Of a stretch of DNA of 64,000 bases, positions 1 to 12,135 are shown one piece after another. Source of the stretch: Gibbula magus (lineage: Eukaryota; Mollusca; Gastropoda; Trochida; Trochidae); contig OW388303.1 in assembly GCA_936450465.1 (NCBI GenBank), positions 9,083,021 through 9,147,020 of the forward strand, given 5' to 3'. The first letter of the stretch is position 1. Every line of letters starts with the position of its first letter. The notes beneath the pieces were generated by a model. The model searched no databases. It was given only the letters and a program-made list of their open reading frames with translations, and had not been told where the DNA came from. A program made the translations under genes and the position numbers.

Positions 1-1296
1 TCAAAACACACATGTATTTAAGTTAAGTGCAATCCTTCATTAGTGAAACAAAAAGATTTGTTTAACATGCCATTATTGTTCTGTAGTATGTCTTTATTCT
101 TCTTTCACTGCTGTCAACTATGTCTCTTCTGTCAAAAAGTCTAACTTCACTATGTACATACCGAGGAGAAGGTATACTGAGTTGGACAACTTGTTCCTGA
201 TACCCTTTTCTCATTGAGAAATATATGTTGAAACCAAATCCTCCATTCTTCTGAATCTAGACACAACACATAAATGTAAGACAACTCTTCATTTTATATG
301 ACAATCTACACTAACTTTGAATCTACAAAAACACAAGCCCTGGCTTCATTTCACAAGCAGTTGGAAAATGTCGTATTTTTATATTCAAACATCAATTCTC
401 CCATTTGAAATAGTTGATGGACAATACAGCTTGATGGTTGTGTGATTATTGATTTACCGGAAGCACACCAAATATTATTCTTTCTGTTAAACTGAAGTCT
501 GGGCTAATCCATTAGTTCTTAGTGTCGCAAGCACTGGGTTCACTCAAGTCAAAGCTCTCAACAAAACTCGTATCTGTTTTCAAATCGTAGTACCCTCAAA
601 ACAATACAAGCCCACTCTGTAGATATATTTACTACAACGTTTTAAGGGCACATTAATGAAAGGTTAACCGTGATCTTATAAATACATGTACATACTCATG
701 GTCATAAATGTTGTCACCCCTTGCTATGTTATAAATGTTGTTCAATAAATCACAAAGTTCGTTATTATGTCACTGTTTTATTGACTTGTATGTGTATTTG
801 AGTAGCTTGTACTGAAAGTAAAACGTGTTCAAGGTCTTTTTAGTTTCGTATTTTACATGTCATTTCAGAAAATAACCTGAATTTACATGATTATACAAAT
901 CCCATTCTGCTCTTATGTCAGGAGGTCACAGATAAGGTAATGATGGGGAAAGCTGTTGCTTATTGTTGAGAAATAATATCATTTGTCACCCCCGTCAACG
1001 CCATTCTGACTATCTGCTATTGGTGTTTAGGCATTGTTTCCTTGCTGGGTTATACTGAATAATGTATTCTGATACAGATTTCGTGTATGTATATTACAAC
1101 AGGTGTAATTCCGTGCAGGTCGTGAAACACACGCACATCCAATATATGTTTTAACACTATGTCCCGGTGGTTTGCGATTTCTCTTACAGAGTATCATTTC
1201 TTTGAGCGTACAGCCATAAATTCGATTTTTGTGTACTGGCAACCTTTATGACCATAAGTATGTCTGCTTCAGCAGAACTAAATGTGACATGTTTGT
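1..1296. other. AT-rich unique DNA, no gene seen
   Basis: I see no frame with recognisable protein similarity, no tRNA-like boxes and no obvious repeat in this stretch. The longest frame is 71 codons and looks random in composition. It is probably intergenic or intronic. Confidence 0.5.
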
Positions 1297-1480
1297 AATA
1301 TAACTATAAGTTTACATTTAACATCTAGATTTCATTTACAAAATAAATACCCATATGAACTGATAGTGTGTTGGTGACAAACAGAAGTAATATAAGTATA
1401 AGTTTACATTTACATCTAGATTTCATTTACAATAGAAAATCCATATGAACTGATAGTGTGTTGGTGACAAACAGAAGTAA
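1297..1480. repeat. Tandem duplication, about 90 bp x 2
   Basis: Two adjacent copies (about 1297-1390 and 1391-1480) share the run from 'tataagtttacattta' through 'gatagtgtgttggtgacaaa' to 'cagaagtaa', with a few indels and substitutions. The frame on the minus strand at 1416-1601 runs partly over this repeat and is not evidence for a gene. Confidence 0.85.
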
Positions 1481-1755
1481 ACCAGCTTTCGGTGTTAGAA
1501 AACCTTGTTAAAGAGCGTTGATAACACATGATGACGTTGAGGGAAACTGAGACACATCGGGCAGCATTGGTTACTGCTTGCGGGCATGACGTTTCAATCA
1601 AGCTGGTCTATTTTAGATTGGATATCGATCCAGGTTACGGGGTCGATTTCCTTTGACTTCAATTTCAGAAACTGAGACGGAACCAGTAAATATATTACAG
1701 TGCGAATGATGTCCATTGAAGTTTTACTCATTGCAACACAACACGCCCATTCTCA

Positions 1756-1786
1756 AGAACTGAAGAACTGAAGAACTGAAGAACTA
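1756..1786. repeat. 8-bp minisatellite (AAGAACTG)4
   Basis: Four near-perfect copies of AAGAACTG in a row. Nothing else is visible in 1481-1755. Confidence 0.9.
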
Positions 1787-1954
1787 CGTGCATGGTGAAT
1801 AATTTACACAGCTACATATAGAAATGCATGTAACTCTATATCAGATTGGCTACATTCAGTCGTGAATAGTTAAACGGGAAATGTTTATATCTAAGAGGTA
1901 GGCAGGACATAAACCAAAACAAAAACTCGCATTTTTCGTGATGAAATATATAAT

Positions 1955-2110
1955 AATAATAATATAATAAAGGTCCATTTATATAGCGCATATATCCATG
2001 CACAATGCATGCTCAAAGCGCTGGTCGACATATTACCCCTTGTCAACGAGTACAGAACACATCCTAAGGAGAATACAACCGGTCGCCTGTCAGGAGCTCA
2101 AGGTTCAAAT
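1955..2110 (-). repeat. SINE-like 3' tail fragment, reverse orientation
   Basis: Read on the minus strand, this stretch ends in a motif of the kind 'gcgctttgagcatgcat...tatgcgctatataaat' followed by an ATT-rich tail. A similar ending (cttgagcaagcattgaatgcat...gcgatataaat) closes the SINE at 17.45-17.75 kb. No tRNA-like head is visible, so it is a 5'-truncated copy or a relative. Confidence 0.5.
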
Positions 2111-4160
2111 TCAGACTACCATCGTATCATATCATATCATATACATCTAAACATAATGACATCTTGATTCTAGGAAATAAGTTAGAAGAAGATGAAAGGT
2201 TTAATGATGAACACACTATGACATTATCAAATCCCTTTACGATGGTAAAGGCTGCAAACGTTAACACGTTGATCAGTTTAATCCAACACTACCTTTACAT
2301 ACATCATAAATGTCTTCATAAGTACCTTATTCAACTTTACAAAGTATGCATGAAATACATATTTTCCATTGGCTGGACATTAATGTGTCTACATTTTCTT
2401 TATTTGCTTTAGTGGGTATAATTCTGGGTCATAAACAATGTAAATGCCTAACATTACCACAGAAACAATAAAACAGTCTGACACGCAATAGTGATTTGTT
2501 TATTTAGTAAACTTATAAAGAAAAGTAATATAAACTTCATATTATTACACTTGTAAGAGTCCATTTTCACTGACAGAAATAAAACATATAGCTTTTGTTC
2601 AAGCAAAATTATCCATAGCATTTTATAGTTTTTAATGAAAACAGAATTAATGTGGTATTTCTTCTATTGCAAGAGTTTTTATGAGACCAAAACTAATGCA
2701 TTCAGTTAATATCATCTACAACATCACCAAAAGTAAAAACGTCATGCAATAAGGTCATTGAAGTTATTTATTTGAAATGCGTGATCACAACGGGATGCAA
2801 TATATTTTGAGCTTCGATAATAAAACATTTAACATCTTTGATGAGTCAATTAGTGTGTTTTATTAATCTGTTCGTCATATTATGTTATCCTCCTTTCTTT
2901 GTAACAAGCAAACATATAATTAAAGTTTTTAAAATAATCTCAAAATCCAAAAGTCACAACACCACCTTGTAATTGACAACTATCGTGTCTGAGACATACA
3001 GTTCGTTCGTCCCATTAAATCCCTCTGTCTATGTAACCAATCGCATTAATCGACAGTCTATAGAGCCAGCCACTAAACAGTTTGTAATGGACAGATGTTT
3101 GAGAAGGACATAAGCTGGTTGATGTGTTGAGTCTGTAATCATTGTTACAACAGTTAATAAACTCGTTTAGTCTGTCTGGATGAAGGAAGATTTCCTTCCT
3201 TTCTTTCAACATCTTACACTGCAGGATATGGACATCCTAAAATAGACTTGCTATCAATACTCCTTCCATTATTTTCCCCGAAATGTAATCTCAAGTATTT
3301 TCAGTATCAACATTCCATACGTCGGAGTCAGCCAGAGTCCAGTTCTTGAAAGGTTTCATTCATTATTTCCTACGTAAATAAAGTTAAATGTATGTCTCAA
3401 TCACTCTTTCCATTTTTCTGAAGATTGTGTCCATTTATTTTTTACATGCCCATTATATAATCATGCTCGAATAAATAAATACTTCTATGTGAAAGGATAT
3501 GACCTGAAATCAATTCAGTGAACAGTGAACGATCACCAACCATTAATCAATGTATTATACAATCTGCACGTGAATTCATTACTGAAACTTATGAATTTAA
3601 ATAGAAATTCAAACACCATGTCGCAAATTTATATTTGCTTTGTTCTGTTTTGTATGTATTAAACATGTATTGATGTTCAAGGGAGCGGCCTTAGCATAAG
3701 CGTTGTAAGCTTGTTGGCCAATCCCTTTCATAATATGTACACTATTGTGAAATAAATATGTTTAAAACACTCTTTCCAAACGTTGGTTGATTGCATACAA
3801 CAGTCGTAAAAAGACTAGAAAGAACGTTCAATGAATGTGGCGATGGCACGTCATTCTCAAATAATTCACTAGTAAAAACTCCAAACTACCCCCACATCAT
3901 CTTCAGTTTGACACAGCATCAACATGATAAACGAGTCCTCTGCCTGCAATGCAGTGTCATTGAAATTATGTCTCTATAAATAAACTTATTATGTCAGAAA
4001 TCATAATGGCATAATACATTTTCGCATTCTAAGCTTTTTTGTTATGATAGCATGACATTTAACTTGATATACATATATCAGATACCCACGGCAATAACAC
4101 ACAGGCGGTCAATTGGACCGACTGCGTGCTTTATGAGACAACAGTACATGGTAATGATGA
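2111..4160. other. AT-rich unique DNA, no gene seen
   Basis: All frames are 82 codons or shorter, with no recognisable domains. I see no clear repeats apart from a short (CATAT)n run near 2127-2142. Confidence 0.45.
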
Positions 4161-4161
4161 A

Positions 4162-4221
4162 TGACGTCATTTCGGTAAAAGTGCGCCGCTGAGCAATGAC
4201 GTGATATTGGTAATGACGTCA
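4162..4221. promoter_or_regulatory. Pair of perfect CRE-like sites
   Basis: TGACGTCA occurs at 4162-4169 and 4214-4221, with a half-variant (TGACGTGA) between them at about 4197. TGACGTCA is the CREB/ATF consensus. There is no gene nearby to link it to, so the sites may simply belong to a repeat. Function is inference. Confidence 0.35.
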
Positions 4222-4574
4222 TATGGGTACAGATAATGTTTTCTCCGACGGGGCATTATTAGTTTCAAAATATAATGAATATGTTATGCTCCCTGGTATG
4301 TTTTATTCTACGATAAAGCACGCCAACACATCTTTTATTTCTTAAGTGCAATACTATTCTGCATTCGTTTTGCGCAAAAGTGCCTGACAGTATGTGATTT
4401 AAGGCCTGGGTTTTATTCAAATGCTCACATTGATATGTGTAAATTAACAACATGATGGCTCTCGCGGCACATTGACACGTACTAACTCCTCACACATTTT
4501 GCTCAAGGTTGAGAATATTATGGAACTCCCGAAAAAATTGTGTTATTAGACCATCCTATTAAAATAGAGCCATG

Positions 4575-5214
4575 GGCTCTGTAGCTCATCAGGCTTAATA
4601 CACATTAACTAATTCAAAATGTCAACTTCTAGGTGAGAGGTATAACACATAGTAAGCATTTTAAATTGAGAAGATAAAATAGGTCTTAACATCCTTAGCC
4701 CTCTGATCTATCTTTGAGGCCAGATATAAAATCCCCTACAAATAAAGTCACACTTGAAGATTTAATTCATTACTGTTGTTTCCTTTAAATTACCTACCTT
4801 TAAAGAGCACATAAAATCTCTAGATGAAATAGCATTTCAGGTCATGACGACTGTGACCTATATTTGGGGTCGTAGGATCACGAAATCTACAATTTCCTCA
4901 TTGGCCAAGGATTCTGCACACAACTTTTCAGCTCTCTAGACCTTTTGGAACTGGAGAAGAAGATGAACATAGGTTTTTAAGGTTGTGATCCATGTGACCC
5001 CAATTGAGGTCACGGGGTCACCAAATCTACAATTTAAAATCCCCATTAGCCGAGGTGTCTGAACACAACTTTTCAGCTCCCTAGACCAAGTGGATCTGGA
5101 GAAGAAGATGAAAATGCGAAAAGTTTACAGACGGACGGACGGACGGACGGACGCCCGACACCATGCCATGCCATAAGCCCATCGGGCCTTTCAGGCCAGA
5201 TGAGCTAAAAAGCC
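4575..5214. mobile_element. 640-bp TIR element carrying a (GGAC)n tract
   Basis: The left end reads GGCTCTGTAGCTCATCAGGC. The right end, reverse-complemented, reads GGCTTTTTAGCTCATCTGGC, giving terminal inverted repeats of about 20 bp. Inside are two partly repeated segments ('tcacgaaatctacaattt' at about 4876 and 'tcaccaaatctacaattt' at about 5018, then 'cacaacttttcagctc' and 'tggagaagaagatga' twice), followed by GGACGGACGG... at 5131-5152. No transposase frame is present, so it is a non-autonomous element. Target-site duplication is unclear. Confidence 0.65.
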
Positions 5215-6599
5215 ATGAATACATAACTACAAGTACGCACACAGGATCAGGAATGTAAGTGTTTGCATATGCAGGATTATTACTTTGAATTTGTTCCTGA
5301 TAAAATAATGTTATCTCATAAAGTATGATTGTGATAACTCTGTATGTGTCACTTAGCTCGGTCGTCAATGTTCATTTCCGTGGAACCTCCAAATATTGGA
5401 ACTCACAAATATCAAGTCATGCATGAACACGTGAACTAACATTGAATAATCAGAAATAGTATGAAACTGACGGACATCGCAATAACAGTGGATGAGAACT
5501 GAAAACATAACATTCGTACCATTGTCCATTGAACACATACGTTTTAAAACACAACTAACACCATGAACTTGAGGGGAAATAAAAACATATAAACAAGCCG
5601 TCTTGAATGTGTACATGGTTTGGCATAAATCCAATCAAACCTTCCTTTGGCTGCTCATGAATAGGCACCGTGATTCATTATTGAGTACATACATGTATGC
5701 ATGAAACTTCTACAACAATATTGATGATTGGTTATACTCATTAAACATTACGTTCAATTTCCCTTTTGAAAGACAAGAATGACGATGAAATTCACGGAAA
5801 GCTGTTTTATATGCCAGATACTTTTGTACTGAGATAATGCTCCCATCACTATGATGAAGTATCACTTTTCCATCACTGAATCTATACAGTATATCAATAC
5901 AGCACGATGGTACGACTTCACTTTTACAATCAAGGCGATGATGTCAAGTAATATGTCTCCTTATACGCCCAGTACGCGGATGATAAACATACGATGTTAT
6001 GACCTTTTATCTATTGTTGCCGTTAACCATACACTTCAACAGCTGTAAACCATCAGTTAGACATTCACATTAAAATTCTAATGTATTCTAACACGTACAC
6101 ATCTGAGAGCGCCTTAATTGACCTCGAATATTCTAAAGTTTAAATTGATAATGATTGGGTTATAAAATTAATACTGTTCATCTAAATTTCAGTGAAAGAA
6201 AACTTTCACTTCACGTGCTAACCTAAAATATCGTTCATTTAGGTCAGGTTTCGATCCTTCATTTAATTTTATTTGCCTCATGGCATTTTTGTTTTCTATA
6301 CAATTAAGTCCCTTGTGTATCTATCATTCCTTTAAATTGTCCAGTTCGATATACCATCAATTACCAACTGCCGACGGATAATTGGTGAGACATAGAATTA
6401 AACCAGTGATTTACCTTCAATGGAGCACACACATTACTGCTTGGAAACAGGATTCCCGTGTGCTTGCGTGAAACAGTTTGGGTAATTGCAGCCACAACTT
6501 TGTGACACAGGGAAGTAATTTTTCTAGCGTCCTTTAAATTGAAATCTTATCAGTTTTTGGTGCGTGTTGGATTCAGTTTAGTTACAATCTACTCTGTTG
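5215..6599. other. AT-rich unique DNA, no gene seen
   Basis: Frames up to about 89 codons without domain similarity. No repeats recognised. Confidence 0.4.
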
Positions 6600-7150
6600 G
6601 GAGTCAGTTGACCTCCTTCTTGGCGCGAGTTGCTGGCTGAATCTGTTGAGGTGATGGCAGCTTGTGTCCATACAGGGAGAAAGCCACCATTGAATTATTG
6701 GTATGCATAGATGTGAAACCTGCGACCGTGGGTTGTATCACTGTACCATACCTTTGAGGTGAGGTGCAACGCGGTTCAACGCCACCTTCAAGAGTAGAAA
6801 CTCTTTGTGTTATTGAAGGGGAAAAGTCCGCAACACCATTTTGGTCATGTATTGCTATGAAACCTGCGACATGGAACTAGCGGACCATGGATGCCAGCGC
6901 TCATGACCAATGCAGCAGGAGACAACTCCTTGGCGGGATTCGAACCCACACCTCAGGATCCGAAACTGAACATCCTAACCACTGCGCTATTTCGTATCAA
7001 TCATGGGTTGTACGTGTAGCATTACATACAAATAACAGTTCTCAACAAGTTATCGAAGGTCGAACCAAGGTCGAAGGTGCTCACCATTGCGCTGATAACC
7101 TTTTACAGCAGTCCCTGGCGGGATTCGAACCAACATCCTCCGAGTCATCA
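6600..7150 (-). repeat. Two tRNA-derived SINE-head relics
   Basis: On the minus strand at about 6931-6992 there is an A-box-like TAGCGCAGTGGTTAGGATG and a B box GGGTTCGAATCCCGCC, typical of a tRNA-derived SINE head. A second, poorer B box (GGTTCGAATCCCGCC) lies at about 7118-7132. The acceptor and anticodon stems do not fold properly, so neither is a working tRNA gene. Around them 'gaaacctgcgac' is repeated at about 6715 and 6859, suggesting an internal duplication of about 145 bp. Confidence 0.6.
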
Positions 7151-10100
7151 CTGACCGTACCAAAAGTTTCCCACACGTGTTCGTATAACAATGTGAAATA
7201 TTCTAGTTGATTAATATTATAATTGTACGCCACGTCAATTAAAATCGGCGTCACAATTACGTTCCTACTTTAGTACGCAGAAGAACATGAATAATAATGA
7301 GTAAATAAATGAACCGTACGGGAACTTGCTCTAATTGAACTATGTAAACCTCCGTTTCGTTTGACACACTTTATCACATAATAATCTTCATCGAACAAAA
7401 TGTCCATGTGTACAGGAATTTAAGTTACTCAAAAGGTGTGACAGGATTCAACCGGTTGTAAAGTCACATTAAAAGTTGCTTTGTTAATATTTGTGGTAGA
7501 AGTCAGATTTTGATGTAAGGAACTGGTAAGAATATCAAGGACCCATTTATATTGTATATTTTTATATTAGTAAAATTCTGGTGGGGTCAATACACATCAC
7601 CTTAATATCTGAATATAATCAGGATACTTTTATTAATAAAGACTATAGGTAGGCACTGGTCACTTTGTAATACTGGATACATTGGTGGTACCTGATGTCT
7701 TTGATAACTCTTATATGGTTGTACTTGGTTACGGTAGTACTTGGATCTTCACCTTCCTTCACTTAAAATCAAGTATCACATTAACACTGGAGTGTACTAA
7801 AGGAATTTCAAATACAATGTGCCACAATGTGAAACCATGAAACTCATAACATGTATACTGTGTTTGAGTGGCAAAAGACCCATACGTGCTATAATACGTG
7901 TAAAAAGAACAAGTCTTTGAAAATGTGGTTCTAATTTATGTCTAAAGATAATGTCGCTTTTAAAACTAACATGAATCCTTTCATTTTCTGCAAATTGAAA
8001 TGAAAGTGACATATTCAATGTAATATACCTTAGTTCATTGCAAACCGAATACAATGATATCATTGAGATGGCGTTTCACAAAAGACGAGGTTCTTTGAAG
8101 AAATATTACGAAGTGAATGCAAAGAAAATAGCCAACACATCAAATAGAGAAATCCTAACAAAACGTCATGTCATATCTGATTATATCATACTTTTTCAAA
8201 TATGCTTGGAGAAGAAACACTATTGTAATCATTGCTGTCTAAACATTTGAAAGGGATGTCGTTGTTTTATACATCAGTTTAAAAACATTAATGTGATTTC
8301 AAATGACTTTGTGTGTGAATTGAAAGGGGGAATTTCAAATCAAACGGCTTGAACGTAAGTGTTTGAAAGCAAACATGTTATTTCAGAATGAATTGCTACC
8401 AAATAGGCAAACATTTTATCTCATGACATACGTTTCTAACACATGTAGTACATGAACTCAAAGTGAGATACAGTTTTGTGAAACTGCTTTAAAATGTGAA
8501 ACGAGCCAACTGAACATTATTTACTTTAATTAGACCAAGGACATAAATAAAGTATGACATTTTGACTGTGTGTGAGACTGTTAAATGAGTCGTTAAGTAC
8601 GAACAAAATGTTCCTTTGTTTCAAACTGACACATCATTTCAGCATGAAATGTATTTACCTTTACGATATCATAAATCATTCTCACTTTCTGTTTCATGCA
8701 AATCATGCTGGAGATATAAGAAACGAATCGTCTGGCAAAGGAGGGGAATTTTAAAGTTTTATCAAAATAGTACATGGCCTGGGTGTTTAACTGGAGAATA
8801 TTGATATAGAATATTTACTCTCGTGAAAATGTAACTTCCCCAAAATTAAAACTATCATAATTTCATCTGAATAACCAAATACATGACATATGCTAGAGTA
8901 CATTATCCAAAAGCATATAAACATAAAATGTTAAGAAAAGTGTTTTGCGCGTCTTAAGCATTTAACAGTGATTTGGGTGCTAACAATTACCGTTAGTGCA
9001 GAAAAGCCAGTTTGTTCATATAACAAGAGCTTAACTCTTCCCTACATATGTATGTACACCGGTTGACAGGTGATTAAAATATGGTTCGAATTACATCAGA
9101 GCAATGATAATGAATGATCAGTATATTGAAGACACATTTCTCTCTCAGAAGAACCGATAGGACACCAGAAAGGAACCGGCCAACAATTTGACAGCTATTT
9201 TATAGGAACTTCGTTTGGGAATACAAATGATTCCTCACAATGAACTTGATTATCTACAGCGTACATATTATCATCAGCGGGAAGTGTAAAGATGGCTTCT
9301 TCAATATGGAATTTGTGCACAACGTTCCAAGTACACTGTGTGAACACATGAAAGGTATGTGGTGAGGACTTCCATTAACGTAGAGACAATCGTGATATAT
9401 TGTTAGATATAAAAAAAAAACTGTCACAGCTGCTTTAAACTGTCAAAGAATCACATTGAAAGATCAAGGCCTGTTATGTTTGTGATATTTGAAAAGTGAA
9501 AAATCGTTTTGGATGTTTCGTTTGCATGCGAGTTAAGTTTCCATAAAAGATACACTCATGAGATAGCATAAAAAATAGCACTCTCCAATAATAAAGCATA
9601 GACTGCATAAGATATAAGTAATGTATAGGTCTGTAATTGTCATCCATTAATTTCTTTTCCGTGTACTCAATCACATGACACCTGCTCTTTGAGACGTTAC
9701 TTAATGTCTCCCAACGGGACTATAATTGGTTCAATTCCCGCGTTTCCGCCATTGTAAGACGTCTGAGTAATGGATATGCTTTCTTCCAGGGGTGTAATTT
9801 GATCAAAGTCAATTCATGAGTCTAGGGACGTTGATATCACGAGCTCGAAGTAAAGGAAACGGTTTCTATAACTTTGGCAAAATAAACAAGTAATGAAGAG
9901 AAAATGGTTGAACTTTATGAAAAGAGGTTTACATTGTTTTCAATGATTACGCATATCTGAAAATCCATCTGAGTTCATGATGATAGCACCTTTCTTTTTA
10001 TAATTTTGTGTCTTCAAAATCTCTTGGCTGAAATACAGTATCACTTTTCGTTTGTTTTGGTTTAAATTACAAGCAGAAGTATTGTTATAAGCAGATGCAA

Positions 10101-10864
10101 ACACTTTCCACTTGGATGCAAACACGATTTTACATCTTCAAGTTACTCAATTTATTTTTTTGAATCCTTACGGTAAAACCTAAAATAAAGATGATAATGT
10201 TTGATATGTTAGAATAGCGTTTAGTAGTCGAAACAGGTTTTACAGTATGAACTGCGTGAGGGGGATTGAGTTATTTAAACAAATAGATAATGCACCATCA
10301 TCTACATGACATCGCAATGATTTGACATAATCCAACACATGATCAACTACATTTAGACGTAAAACCACTGGTATCACTGTCCTGCTTCATTAATTGGACA
10401 AAGTGATACTTTACGTCTAAAATAGCAAACCATGCAGAAATTGTAATTTCTATTTGACACCCACAAACATTATTCTTGACAAATATCATCTCAGATTAAT
10501 CCTTTTCAAAGTCATACATTCCAAAGCATTGCAGATGGTTTTGAAATCAATAAATGACCTGACAATTGATATCCGGAGCATTGTCTCGTGGAAGGTCTGT
10601 GAGAAGAAAAACACCATTTAATATTAGAATCTCATTTCTGCCATTGGTCATGTCATGTTGGATTATATGGCTTATTTGCCGTTAAAATACCTGACTTTCA
10701 GGAGTATACTGAGTGTCAAAATCTGGAGCTTATAAGGCTGTCATTCGTAAAAAAAAAATTACTTTTCGTCAAGAACAGCATTGCCTCAGAGTAAACATTA
10801 TGTGAGTAGGTCATTTGCACTAAGTGGATCTAAATTTGTACATTTGGTCTTGATATTCTCAAAT
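7151..10864. other. AT-rich unique DNA, no gene seen
   Basis: Many short frames (60-88 codons) on both strands overlap each other and resemble no family I know. No tRNA-like boxes or long repeats were found. Confidence 0.4.
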
Positions 10865-10892
10865 CCCCCCCCCCCCCCCCCCCCCCCCCCCC
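10865..10892. repeat. Homopolymer C28
   Basis: An uninterrupted run of 28 C. The flanks are ordinary AT-rich DNA. Its length is likely to be polymorphic and prone to sequencing error. Confidence 0.95.
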
Positions 10893-11827
10893 TTTAAATT
10901 AAGACAGTGTGAACTACCTGAAATACTCATTTCATCTCTACACAAACCAGTTGTTTGTAACATCAAGTTCGAGAATATCACCTTTGCTGGATGGAGATAT
11001 TATCCTAATTACCGCAACAGTATGGTAAAAAGTTTCCAAACGAGTCTTATTTCATACCAGACGTACCAATAGTAAGTGAACTACAGCTATTTTAAATATC
11101 TACCACTGACCGATGACTGTACTCACATTGATATTATTGCACACTACACAACTGATAAATGAGTAGTTCTTGGTTATACAGTATCTTTTTACGTTACATG
11201 AGAAAACGATATAATGTAGTCAAACATTTAATCAACAATTGATAAATCAGAACTGTGCATATAGTTCATATAGATCAGACAATAAAATCGACACAGCTTA
11301 AATAACTGTCGGATGCAATCACATTTGATAAATTGAGTGTGATTACGAATTGAAAAGGTAAACGAGTAATCACTTTTCAATGTGAGAATGGGTTTAAAGA
11401 TTGTGTTTATTGTCATGAAGTCCTGGCGTTAAACCGGTAATGTTTCAAATGTTAGATCCTGTGTCATTATCCTCATCAATTAAGATTCCAAACGTTAACC
11501 TCAATGTATTTTAAATAATTCCATGAACGGTTTATACTGTTAAATTTGCTATTGTCCTGTTTTAATTTTGTAAGAAACTCCTCTGAGAGAAATCATATGG
11601 TAAGTTTAAGGATTGCATTGACTTTTGTTGCTTTTCTGAACGGTATAGACATTTTAAGAAAGAAAAACATGCTCAAACTACATGTAGTTTGCAATATCGA
11701 AATACCCAATAATGAAAAACTATGTAGTTATGAACGGCTATACCTTTACATATAGGATAAGATTATTATAATAAATATGTCCTATCACCGATTCGCCAAC
11801 AAATGTTAATGATAAATATAAATAAAA
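10893..11827. other. AT-rich DNA, no gene recognised
   Basis: Includes a 69-codon frame at 11546-11755 (+) that lies just upstream of a LINE C-terminal remnant. It could be a decayed upstream part of that LINE, but I could not match it. Confidence 0.35.
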
Positions 11828-12135
11828 ATGATATATTATAGCGAATTAAGAAAAAATTACCTACCGAAAAATGTAAACGCAAATATTCATATGTTTAAAA
11901 CTATTCTTACTACTAATGACCAATCTATAATGAAAAAAATGAGTCATTTTATGTTTTACGTATACGACAAACGGTGTAAAAAGCTTAATGAATCAGTGTA
12001 TGTTTAATTGTGTGTTTTCATGTTATGTACCATTTGTAAATTTGTAAACTTGTTGCATTCTGTGTTGTATATGAATTGTGTATCCCTGTATTTGGGCCCA
12101 GGGGCTTACATACCTGAAATAAAGATTGATTGAAA
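11828..12135 (+). pseudogene. LINE ORF2 C-terminus plus 3' UTR
   Basis: A 59-codon frame (11828-12007) reads YSELRKNYLP..., then FKTILTTND..., then a Lys/Arg-rich end. It matches the tail that follows the zf-RVT zinc knuckle in CR1/L2-type non-LTR retrotransposons, where a CPxYxxLRxxYLP-type motif is followed by helical and basic residues. It is followed by a 130 bp 3' UTR containing a GGGCCCAGGGGC hairpin-like patch and ending in AATAAAGATTGATTGA, a short direct-repeat tail of the type used by these LINEs. The rest of the reverse transcriptase is absent, so this is a severely 5'-truncated copy. Confidence 0.65.

Noticed and set aside
5081..5368. 95-codon minus-strand frame
   Set aside because: It overlaps the (GGAC)n tract (giving an RPSVRPSV repeat) and the right TIR of the 4.58-kb element.
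6887..7210. 107-codon frame and possible tRNA genes
   Set aside because: The frame runs across two tRNA-like SINE heads. The tRNA-like segments have good B boxes but do not fold into acceptor and anticodon stems.
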